Positions 21,412 through 31,317 of a stretch of DNA of 39,076 nt are shown here, one piece after another. Made by a program: the position numbers and the translations under genes. Positions within the stretch are counted from its first letter, which is position 1. Every line of letters begins with the position of its first letter. Under the pieces are notes generated by a model. That model was not told the DNA's origin, did not search any database, and saw only the letters and a program-made list of their open reading frames with translations. Source of the stretch: Mycobacterium scrofulaceum (GTDB taxonomy: Bacteria > Actinomycetota > Actinomycetes > Mycobacteriales > Mycobacteriaceae); contig NZ_LZJW01000153.1 in assembly GCF_001667885.1 (NCBI RefSeq), forward strand, positions 1-39,076, in the 5' to 3' direction.

Positions 21412-24299
21412 GCGAGCCGACCGCCGGTCCCCCGCGGTTTCCGCAGCTGATCCGCCGGTTCGCGGTGCCGATCGTCCTGTTGTGGCTGGGGCTCACCGCC
21501 GTCCTCAACATCGCGATCCCGCAGCTGGAAGCGGTCGGCAAAGCGCACTCGGTTTCGATGAGCCCCGCGGGCGGCGCTTCCATCCAGGCGCTCAAGCGCG
21601 TGGGCAAGGTGTTCGGCGAGTCCGGCTCCGACAACGTCGCCACGATAGTGCTCGAGGACACCAAGCCCCTCGGCGACGACGCCCACCGCTTCTATAGCCA
21701 ACTGTTGCAACGCCTTTCGGCCGACACCAAGCATGTCGCGCACATCCAGGACTTCTGGAGCGACCCTTTGACCGCGGGCGGATCGCAAAGCCCCGACGAC
21801 AAGGCCGCCTACGTCGTGGTCTACCTCGCCGGCAAAAGCGAAACCGCGGCGTACAACTCGGTGTACGCCGTGCGGCACATCGTGGACACCACACCGAAGC
21901 CGCCGGGGCTCAAGGCGTATGTGACCGGCATGACGGCGATGATCGCCGATCAATCGGAGGCCGGCGACAAAAGCATCGCGAGGGTCACCCTGATCACCGG
22001 TGTGGTGGTCGCGGCGATGTTGCTCTTCATCTACCGGTCCGTGATCACCACGATTCTCGTCCTCGCCATGGTCGGGATCGAGCTGGGCGCGATTCGCGGG
22101 GTGGTCAGTTTCCTGGTCTCGCACAACGTTTTCGGCCTCTCCACCTTCGCGGTGAACCTGCTCACGCTGCTGGCCATCGCCGCCAGCACGGATTACGCCA
22201 TCTTCATGCTCGGCCGCTACCACGAGGCCCGCTACGCGGGCAAGGATCGAGAAGCCGCGTTCTTCGCCATGTTTCACGGGACCGCGCACGTCATCCTGGG
22301 CTCCGGCCTGACCATCGCCGGCGCCATGTATTGCCTCAGCTTCGCCCGGCTGCCGTACTTCAAGTCGCTCGGCCCGCCCTGCGCGGTGGGCATGTTGGTC
22401 GCCGTGCTGGCCGCGCTGACGCTCGGACCGGCGGCGCTCACCGTCGCCAGCTTCTTCGGGTTCTTCGACCCCAAACGGAGGATGGCCACCCGGCGATGGC
22501 GCCGGGTGGGCACCGCGATCGTGCGCTGGCCCGGCCCGGTGCTGGCGGCGACCTGCGCGGTGGCGTTCATCGGGTTGCTGGCCCTGCCCAGTTACCGCAC
22601 GACCTACGATCTGCGCGGATTCATGCCGGCAAGCATGCCATCGCTCGTCGGGGACAGGGCCGCGGGCCGGCACTTCTCGCAGGCCCTGCTGAACCCCGAT
22701 GTGCTGTTGCTCGAAACCGATCACGATATGCGCACCCCGGTCGACATGCTGGTCCTGGACAAGGTCGCCAAATCCATTTTTCACAGCCCCGGAATCGCTC
22801 AGGTGAAATCGATAACCCGGCCGCTGGGAACGTCGATCAAACACACCTCGATCCCCTTCATCATCAGCATGCAAGGCGTCTCCAATGCCGAGAACATGCA
22901 ATTCATGAAGGACCGGTTGGACGACATGGTGGTGCAGCAGCAGGCCATGACCGTGTCCATCGAAACCATGAAGCACATGTACGACCTGATGGGACAGATC
23001 GTCGACAACACCGTCGACATGGACCGCCTGACCCACGACATGTCGGACACCACCGACACCATCAGGGATCACCTCGCGGACCTGTCGGATTTCCTCCGCC
23101 CCATAGGCAGCTATTTCTATTGGGAGCGGCATTGTTTCGACATCCCCGTGTGCTGGGCGATCCGGTCGGTGTTCGACACGTTCGACAACGTCGACCAGCT
23201 GAGCCAGAAACTGGAGGGCCTCGTCAAGGATCTCGACGTGCTCACCCGGCTGCTGCCGGAGATGCGGGCGCAGATGCTGCCGATGATTTCGACGATGACG
23301 ATCATGCGCGACATGCTGGTCGTCTGGCACGGCACCCTGTTGTCCTTCTATAAGGAACAGGACATGAACAGCAAGGACCCCGGCGCGATGGGCCGGGTCT
23401 TCGACGCCGCTCAGGTCGACGACTCGTTCTACCTGCCGCAGTCGGCCTTCGACAACCCGGACTTCCAGCGCGGCCTGAAGATGTTCCTGTCTCCGGACGG
23501 CAAGGCGGCCCGCTTCATCATCGGCCTCGACGGCGATCCCTCGACGCCCGAAGGCATCTCGCGCGTCGAGCCGATCCAGCTGGCGGCCAAAGAGGCCATC
23601 AAGGGGACCCCGCTGCAGGGCGCGGCGATTTCGATGGGCGGCACCGCCTCGACGTACCGGGACATCCAAGAGGGCGCCTTCTACGATCTGCTGATCGCCG
23701 GGGTGGCCGCCATCAGCCTCATCTTGATCATCATGATGCTGGTGACCCGCAGCCTGATCGCCGCGCTGGTCATCGTCGGGACGGTGCTGGTGTCCCTCGG
23801 CTCCTCCTTCGGCCTGTCGGTCCTGCTGTGGCAGGACATCCTGGGCATCGACCTGTACTGGCTGGTGCAGGCGATGTCGGTGATCCTGCTGTTGGCGGTC
23901 GGGTCGGACTACAACCTGCTGCTGATCTCCCGGCTCAAAGAGGAGATCGGCGCCGGCCTGAACACGGGCATCATCCGGGCGATGGCCGGCACCGGCGGAG
24001 TGGTGAGCGCCGCCGGCATGGTCTTCGCGGTGACGATGTCGCTGTTCGTGTTCAGCGATTTGCGCATCATCGGCCAGATCGGCACCACCATCGGCCTGGG
24101 CCTGCTCTTCGACACCCTGATCGTGCGCTCGTTCATGACGCCGTCCATCGCCGCGCTGCTCGGGCGCTGGTTCTGGTGGCCGCTACGGGTGCGGCCCCGC
24201 CCGGCCAGCCAGATGCTGCGGCCCACCGGGCCACGACGGCTGGTGCGCGCCCTGCTGCTCACGCCCCCCGAGAAATCCCCTGAGGCGGCGCGGCCCTAG
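21408..24299 (+). CDS. MmpL family RND transporter, second copy (with mmpS)
   Basis: 963 residues, ATG 21408 (MSEPTAGPPRFPQLIRR) coupled to mmpS. Same architecture as the first copy: TM1 FAVPIVLLWLGLTAVLNIAI, proton-relay pairs Asp262-Tyr263 (ASTDYAIF) and Asp834-Tyr835 (VGSDYNLL), a long helical insertion in the second periplasmic loop with CFDIPVC, basic C-terminus. It is closely similar to the first MmpL along its length, and a 128-bp stretch near the 3' end (24036-24163) is identical to 17224-17351. The stop shares CTAG with the MFS gene. MmpS4/5-MmpL4/5 systems export siderophores and drugs; the cargo here is unknown. Confidence 0.94.
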   Translation: MSEPTAGPPRFPQLIRRFAVPIVLLWLGLTAVLNIAIPQLEAVGKAHSVSMSPAGGASIQALKRVGKVFGESGSDNVATIVLEDTKPLGDDAHRFYSQLLQRLSADTKHVAHIQDFWSDPLTAGGSQSPDDKAAYVVVYLAGKSETAAYNSVYAVRHIVDTTPKPPGLKAYVTGMTAMIADQSEAGDKSIARVTLITGVVVAAMLLFIYRSVITTILVLAMVGIELGAIRGVVSFLVSHNVFGLSTFAVNLLTLLAIAASTDYAIFMLGRYHEARYAGKDREAAFFAMFHGTAHVILGSGLTIAGAMYCLSFARLPYFKSLGPPCAVGMLVAVLAALTLGPAALTVASFFGFFDPKRRMATRRWRRVGTAIVRWPGPVLAATCAVAFIGLLALPSYRTTYDLRGFMPASMPSLVGDRAAGRHFSQALLNPDVLLLETDHDMRTPVDMLVLDKVAKSIFHSPGIAQVKSITRPLGTSIKHTSIPFIISMQGVSNAENMQFMKDRLDDMVVQQQAMTVSIETMKHMYDLMGQIVDNTVDMDRLTHDMSDTTDTIRDHLADLSDFLRPIGSYFYWERHCFDIPVCWAIRSVFDTFDNVDQLSQKLEGLVKDLDVLTRLLPEMRAQMLPMISTMTIMRDMLVVWHGTLLSFYKEQDMNSKDPGAMGRVFDAAQVDDSFYLPQSAFDNPDFQRGLKMFLSPDGKAARFIIGLDGDPSTPEGISRVEPIQLAAKEAIKGTPLQGAAISMGGTASTYRDIQEGAFYDLLIAGVAAISLILIIMMLVTRSLIAALVIVGTVLVSLGSSFGLSVLLWQDILGIDLYWLVQAMSVILLLAVGSDYNLLLISRLKEEIGAGLNTGIIRAMAGTGGVVSAAGMVFAVTMSLFVFSDLRIIGQIGTTIGLGLLFDTLIVRSFMTPSIAALLGRWFWWPLRVRPRPASQMLRPTGPRRLVRALLLTPPEKSPEAARP

Positions 24300-25615
24300 G
24301 CGGCCTGCAGGCTCAGCGCCGGCGCCATCGCCGTTTGCGGCCGCTCCGGGCTCGCCACGGTGCGCATGCGGCGCACGACCGCCCGCGGCGCCTCGGACGC
24401 CGGCGCGCCGAGCGAAACCAGGACGGAGGCGCCGGTCAGCGCCAGCATGACGACGTCCGGCCAGATCGTGCCGTGCATTTGGGCGATCGCGCCGAGGGCG
24501 ACTCCCAGCACCGCCGACGCGACGTTGTACAGCGTCGAGGCGAAGCCGATCAGTGTCCCCCGGTGCTCTTCGGCGGCGACGACACTGATCCACGAGACGC
24601 TCGAGGGGAAGATGGCCTGCGCGGCCACGGTCGCCAGGAAGAAGGCCGTGCCGTACGCCCACGCGTGGGACCACTGGCCGCTCGACTCGGCCGCCATGCA
24701 CAGCACGATGGCGGCGACACTGAGCAGGGCGCTGCCCAGCAGCATGCCGCGCACGCCGAAGATGCGGAAAGCCCTGCGCCACAACGTGGAACCGAGGACC
24801 AGCCCGACGCTGGACAGGACGATCAGCACGTGCAGGCTGCCGTGGTGGTGGGCGGCGCGCAAGGTGTAGAAGAAGGTGCCGAGGTTGACCGGAGCGAACA
24901 ACAGGTACGTGAGCACGTACCGGCGGAACCACGACTGGGACCGGGCGACCGCGAAGCCTTGGCGGTAGGTGTCCCGCACGGACATCCGGCTGGTGACCGA
25001 AGCCGATCGCATCGGCCCGACGAACAGCGCCGCGATGGCGGACGCGGCCAGACCGACGGCGCCCAGCCACAGCAGGTCGCGGCGATAGGCCATTTGGTTG
25101 CCGTGCGCCAGCATCGGCACGACCAACAGGGTGACGCCGGTGGCCAGCACCGACCCGATGGCCCCCTGGATCAGCAACAGTTCGCCCCGCCGCGACGCCG
25201 ACAGCTTGTTGGACACCAGGTCGGGGTAGCCGACGCAGCCGATCCCGACGACGATTCCGCTGACCACGCACGTCAGCAGGAACACCGCGGCGGTCAACAT
25301 GCCCGTCCAGGGAATGAAAGCGTCGAGCATGAGCATGGCCGCCGCGGTCGCCCCGACGGCCGCCAGCAGCAGGTGGCGCATCCGGCCCGACCGCTGCAGG
25401 ACCGCCGGCGAGATCGAATTTCCGGTGAGCGCGCCCATTCCGTACGCCGGGAAGATCAGACCGGCCGCCCAGCTGAGGCCCTGGTGCGCGCAGATCACGG
25501 GGAGCACGACGGCGCAATTGCTGAGCTGCATCCCCGCGGTGTACAGCGTGCCCTGCGACAGCAGCCGCCCGAACGGGCTTTTCTCCGCCGGGGCCGGTGC
25601 CAATGTGATCGACAT
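24296..25615 (-). CDS. MFS transporter, second cassette copy
   Basis: 439 residues, ATG 25615. Twelve hydrophobic helices like its paralogue at 17484, with a central loop containing GPMRSASVTSRMSVRDTYRQ. It has a longer C-terminal tail (ASEAPRAVVRRMRTVASPER) than the first copy. Convergent with the second mmpL and sharing its stop in CTAG. The upstream region carries the same two palindromes as the first copy. The repeated pairing of mmpL with this MFS type suggests that they act on the same compound, for example MmpL exporting and MFS moving a precursor; this is inference. Confidence 0.87.
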   Translation of the reverse strand: MSITLAPAPAEKSPFGRLLSQGTLYTAGMQLSNCAVVLPVICAHQGLSWAAGLIFPAYGMGALTGNSISPAVLQRSGRMRHLLLAAVGATAAAMLMLDAFIPWTGMLTAAVFLLTCVVSGIVVGIGCVGYPDLVSNKLSASRRGELLLIQGAIGSVLATGVTLLVVPMLAHGNQMAYRRDLLWLGAVGLAASAIAALFVGPMRSASVTSRMSVRDTYRQGFAVARSQSWFRRYVLTYLLFAPVNLGTFFYTLRAAHHHGSLHVLIVLSSVGLVLGSTLWRRAFRIFGVRGMLLGSALLSVAAIVLCMAAESSGQWSHAWAYGTAFFLATVAAQAIFPSSVSWISVVAAEEHRGTLIGFASTLYNVASAVLGVALGAIAQMHGTIWPDVVMLALTGASVLVSLGAPASEAPRAVVRRMRTVASPERPQTAMAPALSLQAA

Positions 25616-25623
25616 AACAAAAG

Positions 25624-25629
25624 AATGTA
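25624..25629 (-). promoter_or_regulatory. Predicted -10 of the second MFS gene
   Basis: Minus-strand TACATT lies eight bases before the ATG at 25615, so the leader would be at most a couple of bases. Relative to it, the palindromes fall at nearly the same positions as in the first copy. Confidence 0.4.
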
Positions 25630-25656
25630 GGTCCGGTCAAGAGTGGGAAACATCCA

Positions 25657-25704
25657 CCGATCGGACGCCGCGGGTGGAATTGTGGGGTCCCCCGATCGGG
25701 GGAC
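25657..25704. promoter_or_regulatory. Paired GATC-centred palindromes upstream of the second MFS gene
   Basis: CCGATCGG (25657-25664) and the 18-bp perfect palindrome GTCCCCCGATCGGGGGAC (25687-25704) have centres 35 bp apart, matching the first MFS promoter. The region also borders the sugI promoter 44 bp away, so the same regulator could touch sugI. Confidence 0.7.
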
Positions 25705-25747
25705 AACGAGCCCACTGAGGACCCGGGGCGCACGCGGAGCGCGACAC

Positions 25748-25753
25748 TAAACT
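25748..25753 (+). promoter_or_regulatory. sugI: Predicted -10 of sugI (leaderless)
   Basis: TAAACT followed by seven bases and the ATG at 25761 fits the mycobacterial leaderless pattern. No Shine-Dalgarno sequence is present. Confidence 0.5.
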
Positions 25754-25760
25754 CACGCAG

Positions 25761-27088
25761 ATGACCAACGCCCGGCGCGGCCTACCGGTCGCGTTGACCG
25801 CCGCGAGCGTGGGCCTCATCTACGGCTACGACCTGTCCATCATCGCCGGCGCGCAGCTGTACGTCACCGAGGACTTCGGGCTGTCCACGCGCCAGCAGGA
25901 ACTGCTTACGACGATGGTGGTGATCGGGCAGATCGCCGGGGCGCTCGGCGCGGGCGTGCTGGCGAACGCGATCGGCCGGAAGAAGTCGGTGGTGCTGCTC
26001 CTGATCGCCTACGCGGCGTTCGCCCTGCTGGGCGCGCTGTCGGTTTCCCTGCCGATGCTGTTGACGGCCCGCCTCCTGCTCGGCCTGACGCTGGGCGTGG
26101 CCGTGGTGGTGGTGCCGGTGTATGTAGCGGAGTCCGCCCCGACCGCGGTGCGCGGCTCGCTGCTGACGGCCTATCAGCTCACCATCGTGAGCGGGCTGAT
26201 CGTCGGATACCTGACCGGTTACCTGCTCGCCGGATCGCACAGCTGGCGCTGGATGCTGGGGCTGGCCGCCGTGCCCGCGATCGTGTTGGTGCCGTTGCTG
26301 ATTCGCGCGCCCGACACGGCGCGGTGGTACGTGCTCAAGGGCCGCCTCGACGAGGCCCGCCGCGCCCTGCTGCGCGTCGAGCCCACCGCCCGCGTCGACG
26401 AGGAACTCGCCGAGATCGGCCGCGCGCTGAACGAGGGTGGCGGCGGCTGGTCGGAGATGCTGCGGCCGCCGTATTCGCGCGCCACCGCCTTCGTGATCAC
26501 GCTGGGCTTTCTGATCCAGATCACCGGCATCAACGCGATCATCTACTACAGCCCACGGATCTTCGCGGCCATGGGCTTCACCGGAAACTTCGCGCTGCTG
26601 GGGCTGCCGGCCCTGGTTCAGGTCGCCGGGCTGGCGGCCGTGGGCGCGTCGCTGCTACTGGTCGACCGGCTGGGCCGGCGCCCAATCCTGTTGTCCGGCA
26701 TCGCCATGATGATCGCCGCCGACGTCGTGCTGATGGCCGTGTTCGGGCGTGGCACCGGCGGGGCGATCCTCGGATTCGCCGGCATCGTGCTGTTCATCAT
26801 CGGCTACACGATGGGCTTCGGCTCCCTGGGCTGGGTCTACGCCAGCGAAAGCTTCCCGTCCCGGCTGCGGTCCATCGGGTCGAGCACGATGCTCACCTCG
26901 AACCTGGTGGCCAACGCGATCGTCGCCGCCGTCTTCCTCACCATGCTGCATTCGCTCGGCGGCGCGGGGACTTTCGCGGTGTTCGCGGCCCTGGCGGTGG
27001 TCGCGTTCGTCGTCGTCTACCGGTATGCGCCGGAGACCAAGGGCCGCCAGCTCGAGGAGATCCGGCACTTCTGGGAAAACGGCGGCCG

Positions 27089-27098
<10 letters not shown>
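25761..27098 (+). CDS. sugI: MFS sugar transporter
   Basis: 445 residues, ATG 25761; sugar porter subfamily and equivalent to Rv3331. Signature motifs: YGYDLSIIAGAQ in TM1, NAIGRKKSVVLL after TM2, VAVVVVPVYVAESAPTAVRG after TM4, the central loop with DTARWYVLKGR, QITGINAIIYYSPRIF in TM7, DRLGRRPILL, and a C-terminal PETKGRQLEE. Together these are the classic sugar-transporter pattern. It precedes and overlaps nagA by a few bases, so the pair may import and process an amino sugar; the substrate is not established. Confidence 0.94.
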
Positions 27099-28218
<1,120 letters not shown>

Positions 28219-28222
<4 letters not shown>

Positions 28223-29247
28223 CGCCGCCGCCGCGTCACGCGCGAAAGGGCCAGCGCGCCAACGGCTCCCATGGCCATCGCGGTCAGCGTCTGGCGGGTG
28301 CTGATCCCGTCGTCCGGTTGCACGCGCGGGGCGATGATCGCGGGCGGGGGCGGGGCGATGCGGCGGGTGCGCGGGTGATCGGAGGCCGTCGCCGCCCACG
28401 CCGTGCAGAAGAGCACGAGATACGAGGTGATGTAGGCGAACACCATCAGACCCAGCACCGGGCCGAAGGTGGCGCCCGCGGGGCTGCGCAGCACCGCCCG
28501 CAGGTACAGCGATCCCACCTGCTTGAAAGCCTCGAACCCGACCGCCGCCATCAACGCGGCCCGCATCGAATCGGTCAGGCTGACCTTCTCGCGCGGCAGC
28601 CGCGCGATCATCCAGGCGAACAGCAACCACGACACCGCCGTCGAGATCACGATCGACAGCAGCCAGAAGAGCCAGTCGAATACCACCAGTTGCGGTAGGC
28701 CAAGCCATTTGAGCAACGCCGTCAACGGCGCGTCGTGGCCGATCGTGGTTAAAGCGACGGTGGCCATGATCACCGCGAACGTCCCGAGCATGGCCAGCAG
28801 ATCGGAGAGCTTGTTGCGCACGAAGCCGGGCGACTCGATGCGCTCGTCCCACCACATCTCCGTCAACGCCTGCCGCAGATGCGATATCCAGCCCAGACCC
28901 GCCCAGAGCGCGGTGGCCAAGCCGATCACACCCACCGACGCCCGCGCGGCGATCGCGGAGTTCATCAGGTTTAGCAGCTGGTCCCCCAGCGCGCCGGTCA
29001 CCTGGGACCGGATGTGGTCGTCGATCGTCTTCAGCAACTCCGGGCGCCGGGCCAGGATGAACCCGAAGGCCGCGAAACCGACCATTAGCAAAGGAAACAA
29101 CGCGAAGATCGTGTAGTAGGTCAGGCCGGCCGCGAAGAACCCGCCATTGCGGTCGTCGAAGCGCTGATAGGCGCGGACGACGTGGTCCAGCCAGCCGTGC
29201 CGGGCCCGCAGCCGGTCGAGGAGGCCTGCCTTGGCCGGCTCGCTCAT
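28219..29247 (-). CDS. YihY/BrkB-family membrane protein
   Basis: 342 residues. ATG 29247 (MSEPAKAGLLDRLRARHG), preceded by GAGGATGAG, is preferred over an upstream ATG inside trpS. The YihY core starts VRAYQRFDDRNGGFFAAGLTYYTIFALFPLL, with about six hydrophobic helices (e.g. LFWLLSIVISTAVSWLLFAW, LGLMVFAYITSYLVLFCTAW) and a basic proline-rich C-terminal tail. Equivalent to Rv3335c. The family was once called ribonuclease BN, now regarded as inner-membrane proteins, possibly transporters. Seven bases after trpS, so probably one transcript. Confidence 0.9.
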
Positions 29248-29254
29248 GATGAAC

Positions 29255-30274
29255 TCATCCTCGCTGCGGAAGGAACCCCAGCCGATCGTAGACCCGCCGA
29301 ACGGTTTTGCCGGCGACATCCTCGGCGCGCTCCGCCCCGGCCGCAAGCACGCCCTCCAATTCGGCTGGGTCGGCCAGTAATTCGTCGACGCGGGCCTTGA
29401 TCGGGCCGACGAACTCGACGACCGCCTCGGCGGTGTCCTTCTTCAGGTCGCCGTAACCCCGCCCGGCGTAACCCTCGACGAGCTTGTCGATGCCCACGCC
29501 GGTGACCGCCGACTGGATGGTCAGCAAGTTCGACACGCCCGCCTTGGCATCGGTGTCGAAGCGGATCTCGCGCTCGCTGTCGGTGACCGCCGAACGAATC
29601 TTCTTGGCGGACGCGGCGGGATCGTCGAGCAGGTTGATCAAGCCGGCGTCGGTGGCCGCGGACTTGCTCATCTTCGACGTCGGGTCTTGCAGGTCGTAGA
29701 TCTTGGCGGTGACCTTGGGGATCAGCAGGTCGGGCACCACGAACGTGTCGGGGAACCGGCTGTTGAACCGCTGCGCCACGTCGCGCGCCAGCTCGAGGTG
29801 CTGACGCTGGTCCTCGCCCACCGGAACCAGCTCGGCGTCGTAGGCCAGGACGTCGGCGGCCTGCAGCACCGGATAGGTGAACAGGCCCACGGTGGTGGAG
29901 TCGCCGCCCTGGCGGGCCGACTTGTCCTTGAACTGCGTCATGCGCGAGGCCTGGCCGAAGCCGGTGAAGCAGCCCAGCACCCAGGCCAGCTGCGAGTGGG
30001 CGGGCACGTGGCTCTGCACGAAGATGGTGCTGCGGGCGGGGTCGATGCCCAGCGCCAGGTACTGGGCGGCCGTAACCAGGGTCCGGCGGCGCAGCGCCTC
30101 GGGATCCTGGGGGATGGTGATGGCGTGCAGGTCGACCACGCAGAAGAAGCACTCGTGATCGTCCTGCAGCCCGACCCACTGCGTGATCGCACCCAACGCG
30201 TTCCCCAGGTGGAGCGAGTCGGAGGTGGGCTGCACGCCGGAGAAAATCCGGCCGGATCCGGTAGCGGTGCTCAT
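29255..30274 (-). CDS. trpS: Tryptophanyl-tRNA synthetase
   Basis: 339 residues, ATG 30274. Charges tRNA-Trp with tryptophan in the cytoplasm. Class I motifs are clear: RIFSGVQPTSDSLHLGN with HLGN as the HIGH equivalent, and SKMSKSA as the KMSKS loop near residue 200. Typical bacterial motifs include MTQFKDKS, YPVLQAADVLAY and VPVGEDQRQHLELARD. Equivalent to Rv3336c. Upstream is a 173-bp gap to the divergent hydrolase gene, which holds two repeated hairpins. Confidence 0.97.
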   Translation of the reverse strand: MSTATGSGRIFSGVQPTSDSLHLGNALGAITQWVGLQDDHECFFCVVDLHAITIPQDPEALRRRTLVTAAQYLALGIDPARSTIFVQSHVPAHSQLAWVLGCFTGFGQASRMTQFKDKSARQGGDSTTVGLFTYPVLQAADVLAYDAELVPVGEDQRQHLELARDVAQRFNSRFPDTFVVPDLLIPKVTAKIYDLQDPTSKMSKSAATDAGLINLLDDPAASAKKIRSAVTDSEREIRFDTDAKAGVSNLLTIQSAVTGVGIDKLVEGYAGRGYGDLKKDTAEAVVEFVGPIKARVDELLADPAELEGVLAAGAERAEDVAGKTVRRVYDRLGFLPQRG

Positions 30275-30322
30275 GATGCACCGATCTTTTCACGCGGGCC
30301 GTTGCGGGCACCCGCCACCGCC

Positions 30323-30378
30323 AGTGTGCGGCTAGCTTCACACTCGCCGCCGAGTGTGCGGCCAGCTTCACGCTCGCG
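30323..30378. repeat. Two 30-bp hairpin repeats upstream of trpS
   Basis: AGTGTGCGGC(T/C)AGCTTCAC(A/G)CTCG occurs at 30323 and 30353, exactly 30 bp apart. Each unit can fold through AGTGTG and CACACT (second copy with one G-T pair). They lie in the trpS/hydrolase divergent region; role unknown. I believe similar units are scattered in mycobacterial intergenic DNA, but that is from memory. Confidence 0.7.
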
Positions 30379-30434
30379 AGCGGGCGGCGCCCCACCCGCG
30401 TCCCGCTCGCTTGCGGTACCGGCGGTACCGCATT

Positions 30435-30440
30435 TAATGT
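30435..30440 (+). promoter_or_regulatory. Predicted -10 of the alpha/beta hydrolase gene (leaderless)
   Basis: TAATGT followed by seven bases and the ATG at 30448 fits the leaderless pattern. Confidence 0.45.
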
Positions 30441-30447
30441 CGGCGGT

Positions 30448-31317
30448 ATGGGGAGCAAGAGGACGAACAGCAACACGGGGACGCGGCCGCCTATCCACCT
30501 CGGTTCGGGCGAGCCGGTGCTGCTGCTGCACCCGTTCCTGCTGTCCCAGGCGGTCTGGGACGACGTCGCCCGCCGGCTGGCCGACACCGGACGGTATGAG
30601 GTGTTCGCGCCGACGATGGCGGGCCACAACGGCGGGCCCCCCGCGGGGACCTGGTTTTTGTCGTCGGCCGTCCTGGCCGACCACGTGGAGCAGCAGCTGG
30701 ACGAGCTGGGCTGGGACACCGCCCACATCGTGGGCAATTCGCTGGGCGGCTGGGTCGCGTTCGAACTCGAGCGGCGCGGCCGGGCGCGCAGCGTCATGGG
30801 CATCGCCCCCGCCGGCGGCTGGACGCGATGGAGCCCGGCCAAGTTCGAGGTGATCGCCAAGTTCATCCTGGGCATCCCGCTGCTGGTGCTCGCCTGGCTG
30901 TTCGGACCGAAGGTGATGCGCCTGCCGTTCAGCCGTCAGCTGGCCACCTACGCGATCAGCGCACGGCCCGACGGGGTCACCGACGAGCAACTGCTCGGCT
31001 GCATCGACGACGTGGCCCACTGCCCGGCCTACTTCCAGCTGCTGGTCAAGTCGCTGCTGCTGCACGGCCTGCAGGAGCTGGCCGAGAACGCCGTGCCCGC
31101 GCACCTGGTGATCTGCGAAAAGGACCGGATCGTGCCCGCACCGCGGTTCAGCAGGCATTTCACCACGCACCTGCCCGACGACCACCAGGTCACCGAGCTC
31201 GACGGCGTGGGACACATCCCGATGTTCGAGGCGCCCGAGCGGGTCGCCGAACTGATCATCGAGTTTCTCGACCAATGCACCGCCGAGAGCCGGGGCGCCA
31301 ACCCCTCGGCTAGCTGA
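30448..31317 (+). CDS. Alpha/beta hydrolase (intact form of Rv3337/Rv3338)
   Basis: 289 residues, ATG 30448. A complete catalytic triad is visible: nucleophile Ser in HIVGNSLGGWVAFE, acid in ICEKDRIVPAP, His in DGVGHIPMFEAPE; the oxyanion region is LLLHPFLLSQAVWDDV. The cap domain (about residues 130-195) is helical with a hydrophobic ILGIPLLVLAWLFG stretch. In M. tuberculosis I recall this locus annotated as two short genes, Rv3337 and Rv3338; here a single frame covers both. Substrate unknown. Its end overlaps the icd1 stop by eight bases. Confidence 0.9.
   Translation: MGSKRTNSNTGTRPPIHLGSGEPVLLLHPFLLSQAVWDDVARRLADTGRYEVFAPTMAGHNGGPPAGTWFLSSAVLADHVEQQLDELGWDTAHIVGNSLGGWVAFELERRGRARSVMGIAPAGGWTRWSPAKFEVIAKFILGIPLLVLAWLFGPKVMRLPFSRQLATYAISARPDGVTDEQLLGCIDDVAHCPAYFQLLVKSLLLHGLQELAENAVPAHLVICEKDRIVPAPRFSRHFTTHLPDDHQVTELDGVGHIPMFEAPERVAELIIEFLDQCTAESRGANPSAS

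Noticed and set aside
21192..23669. 825-residue minus-strand frame opposite the second mmpL
   Set aside because: A similar antisense frame exists over the first mmpL because the genes are homologous; no family resemblance of its own.
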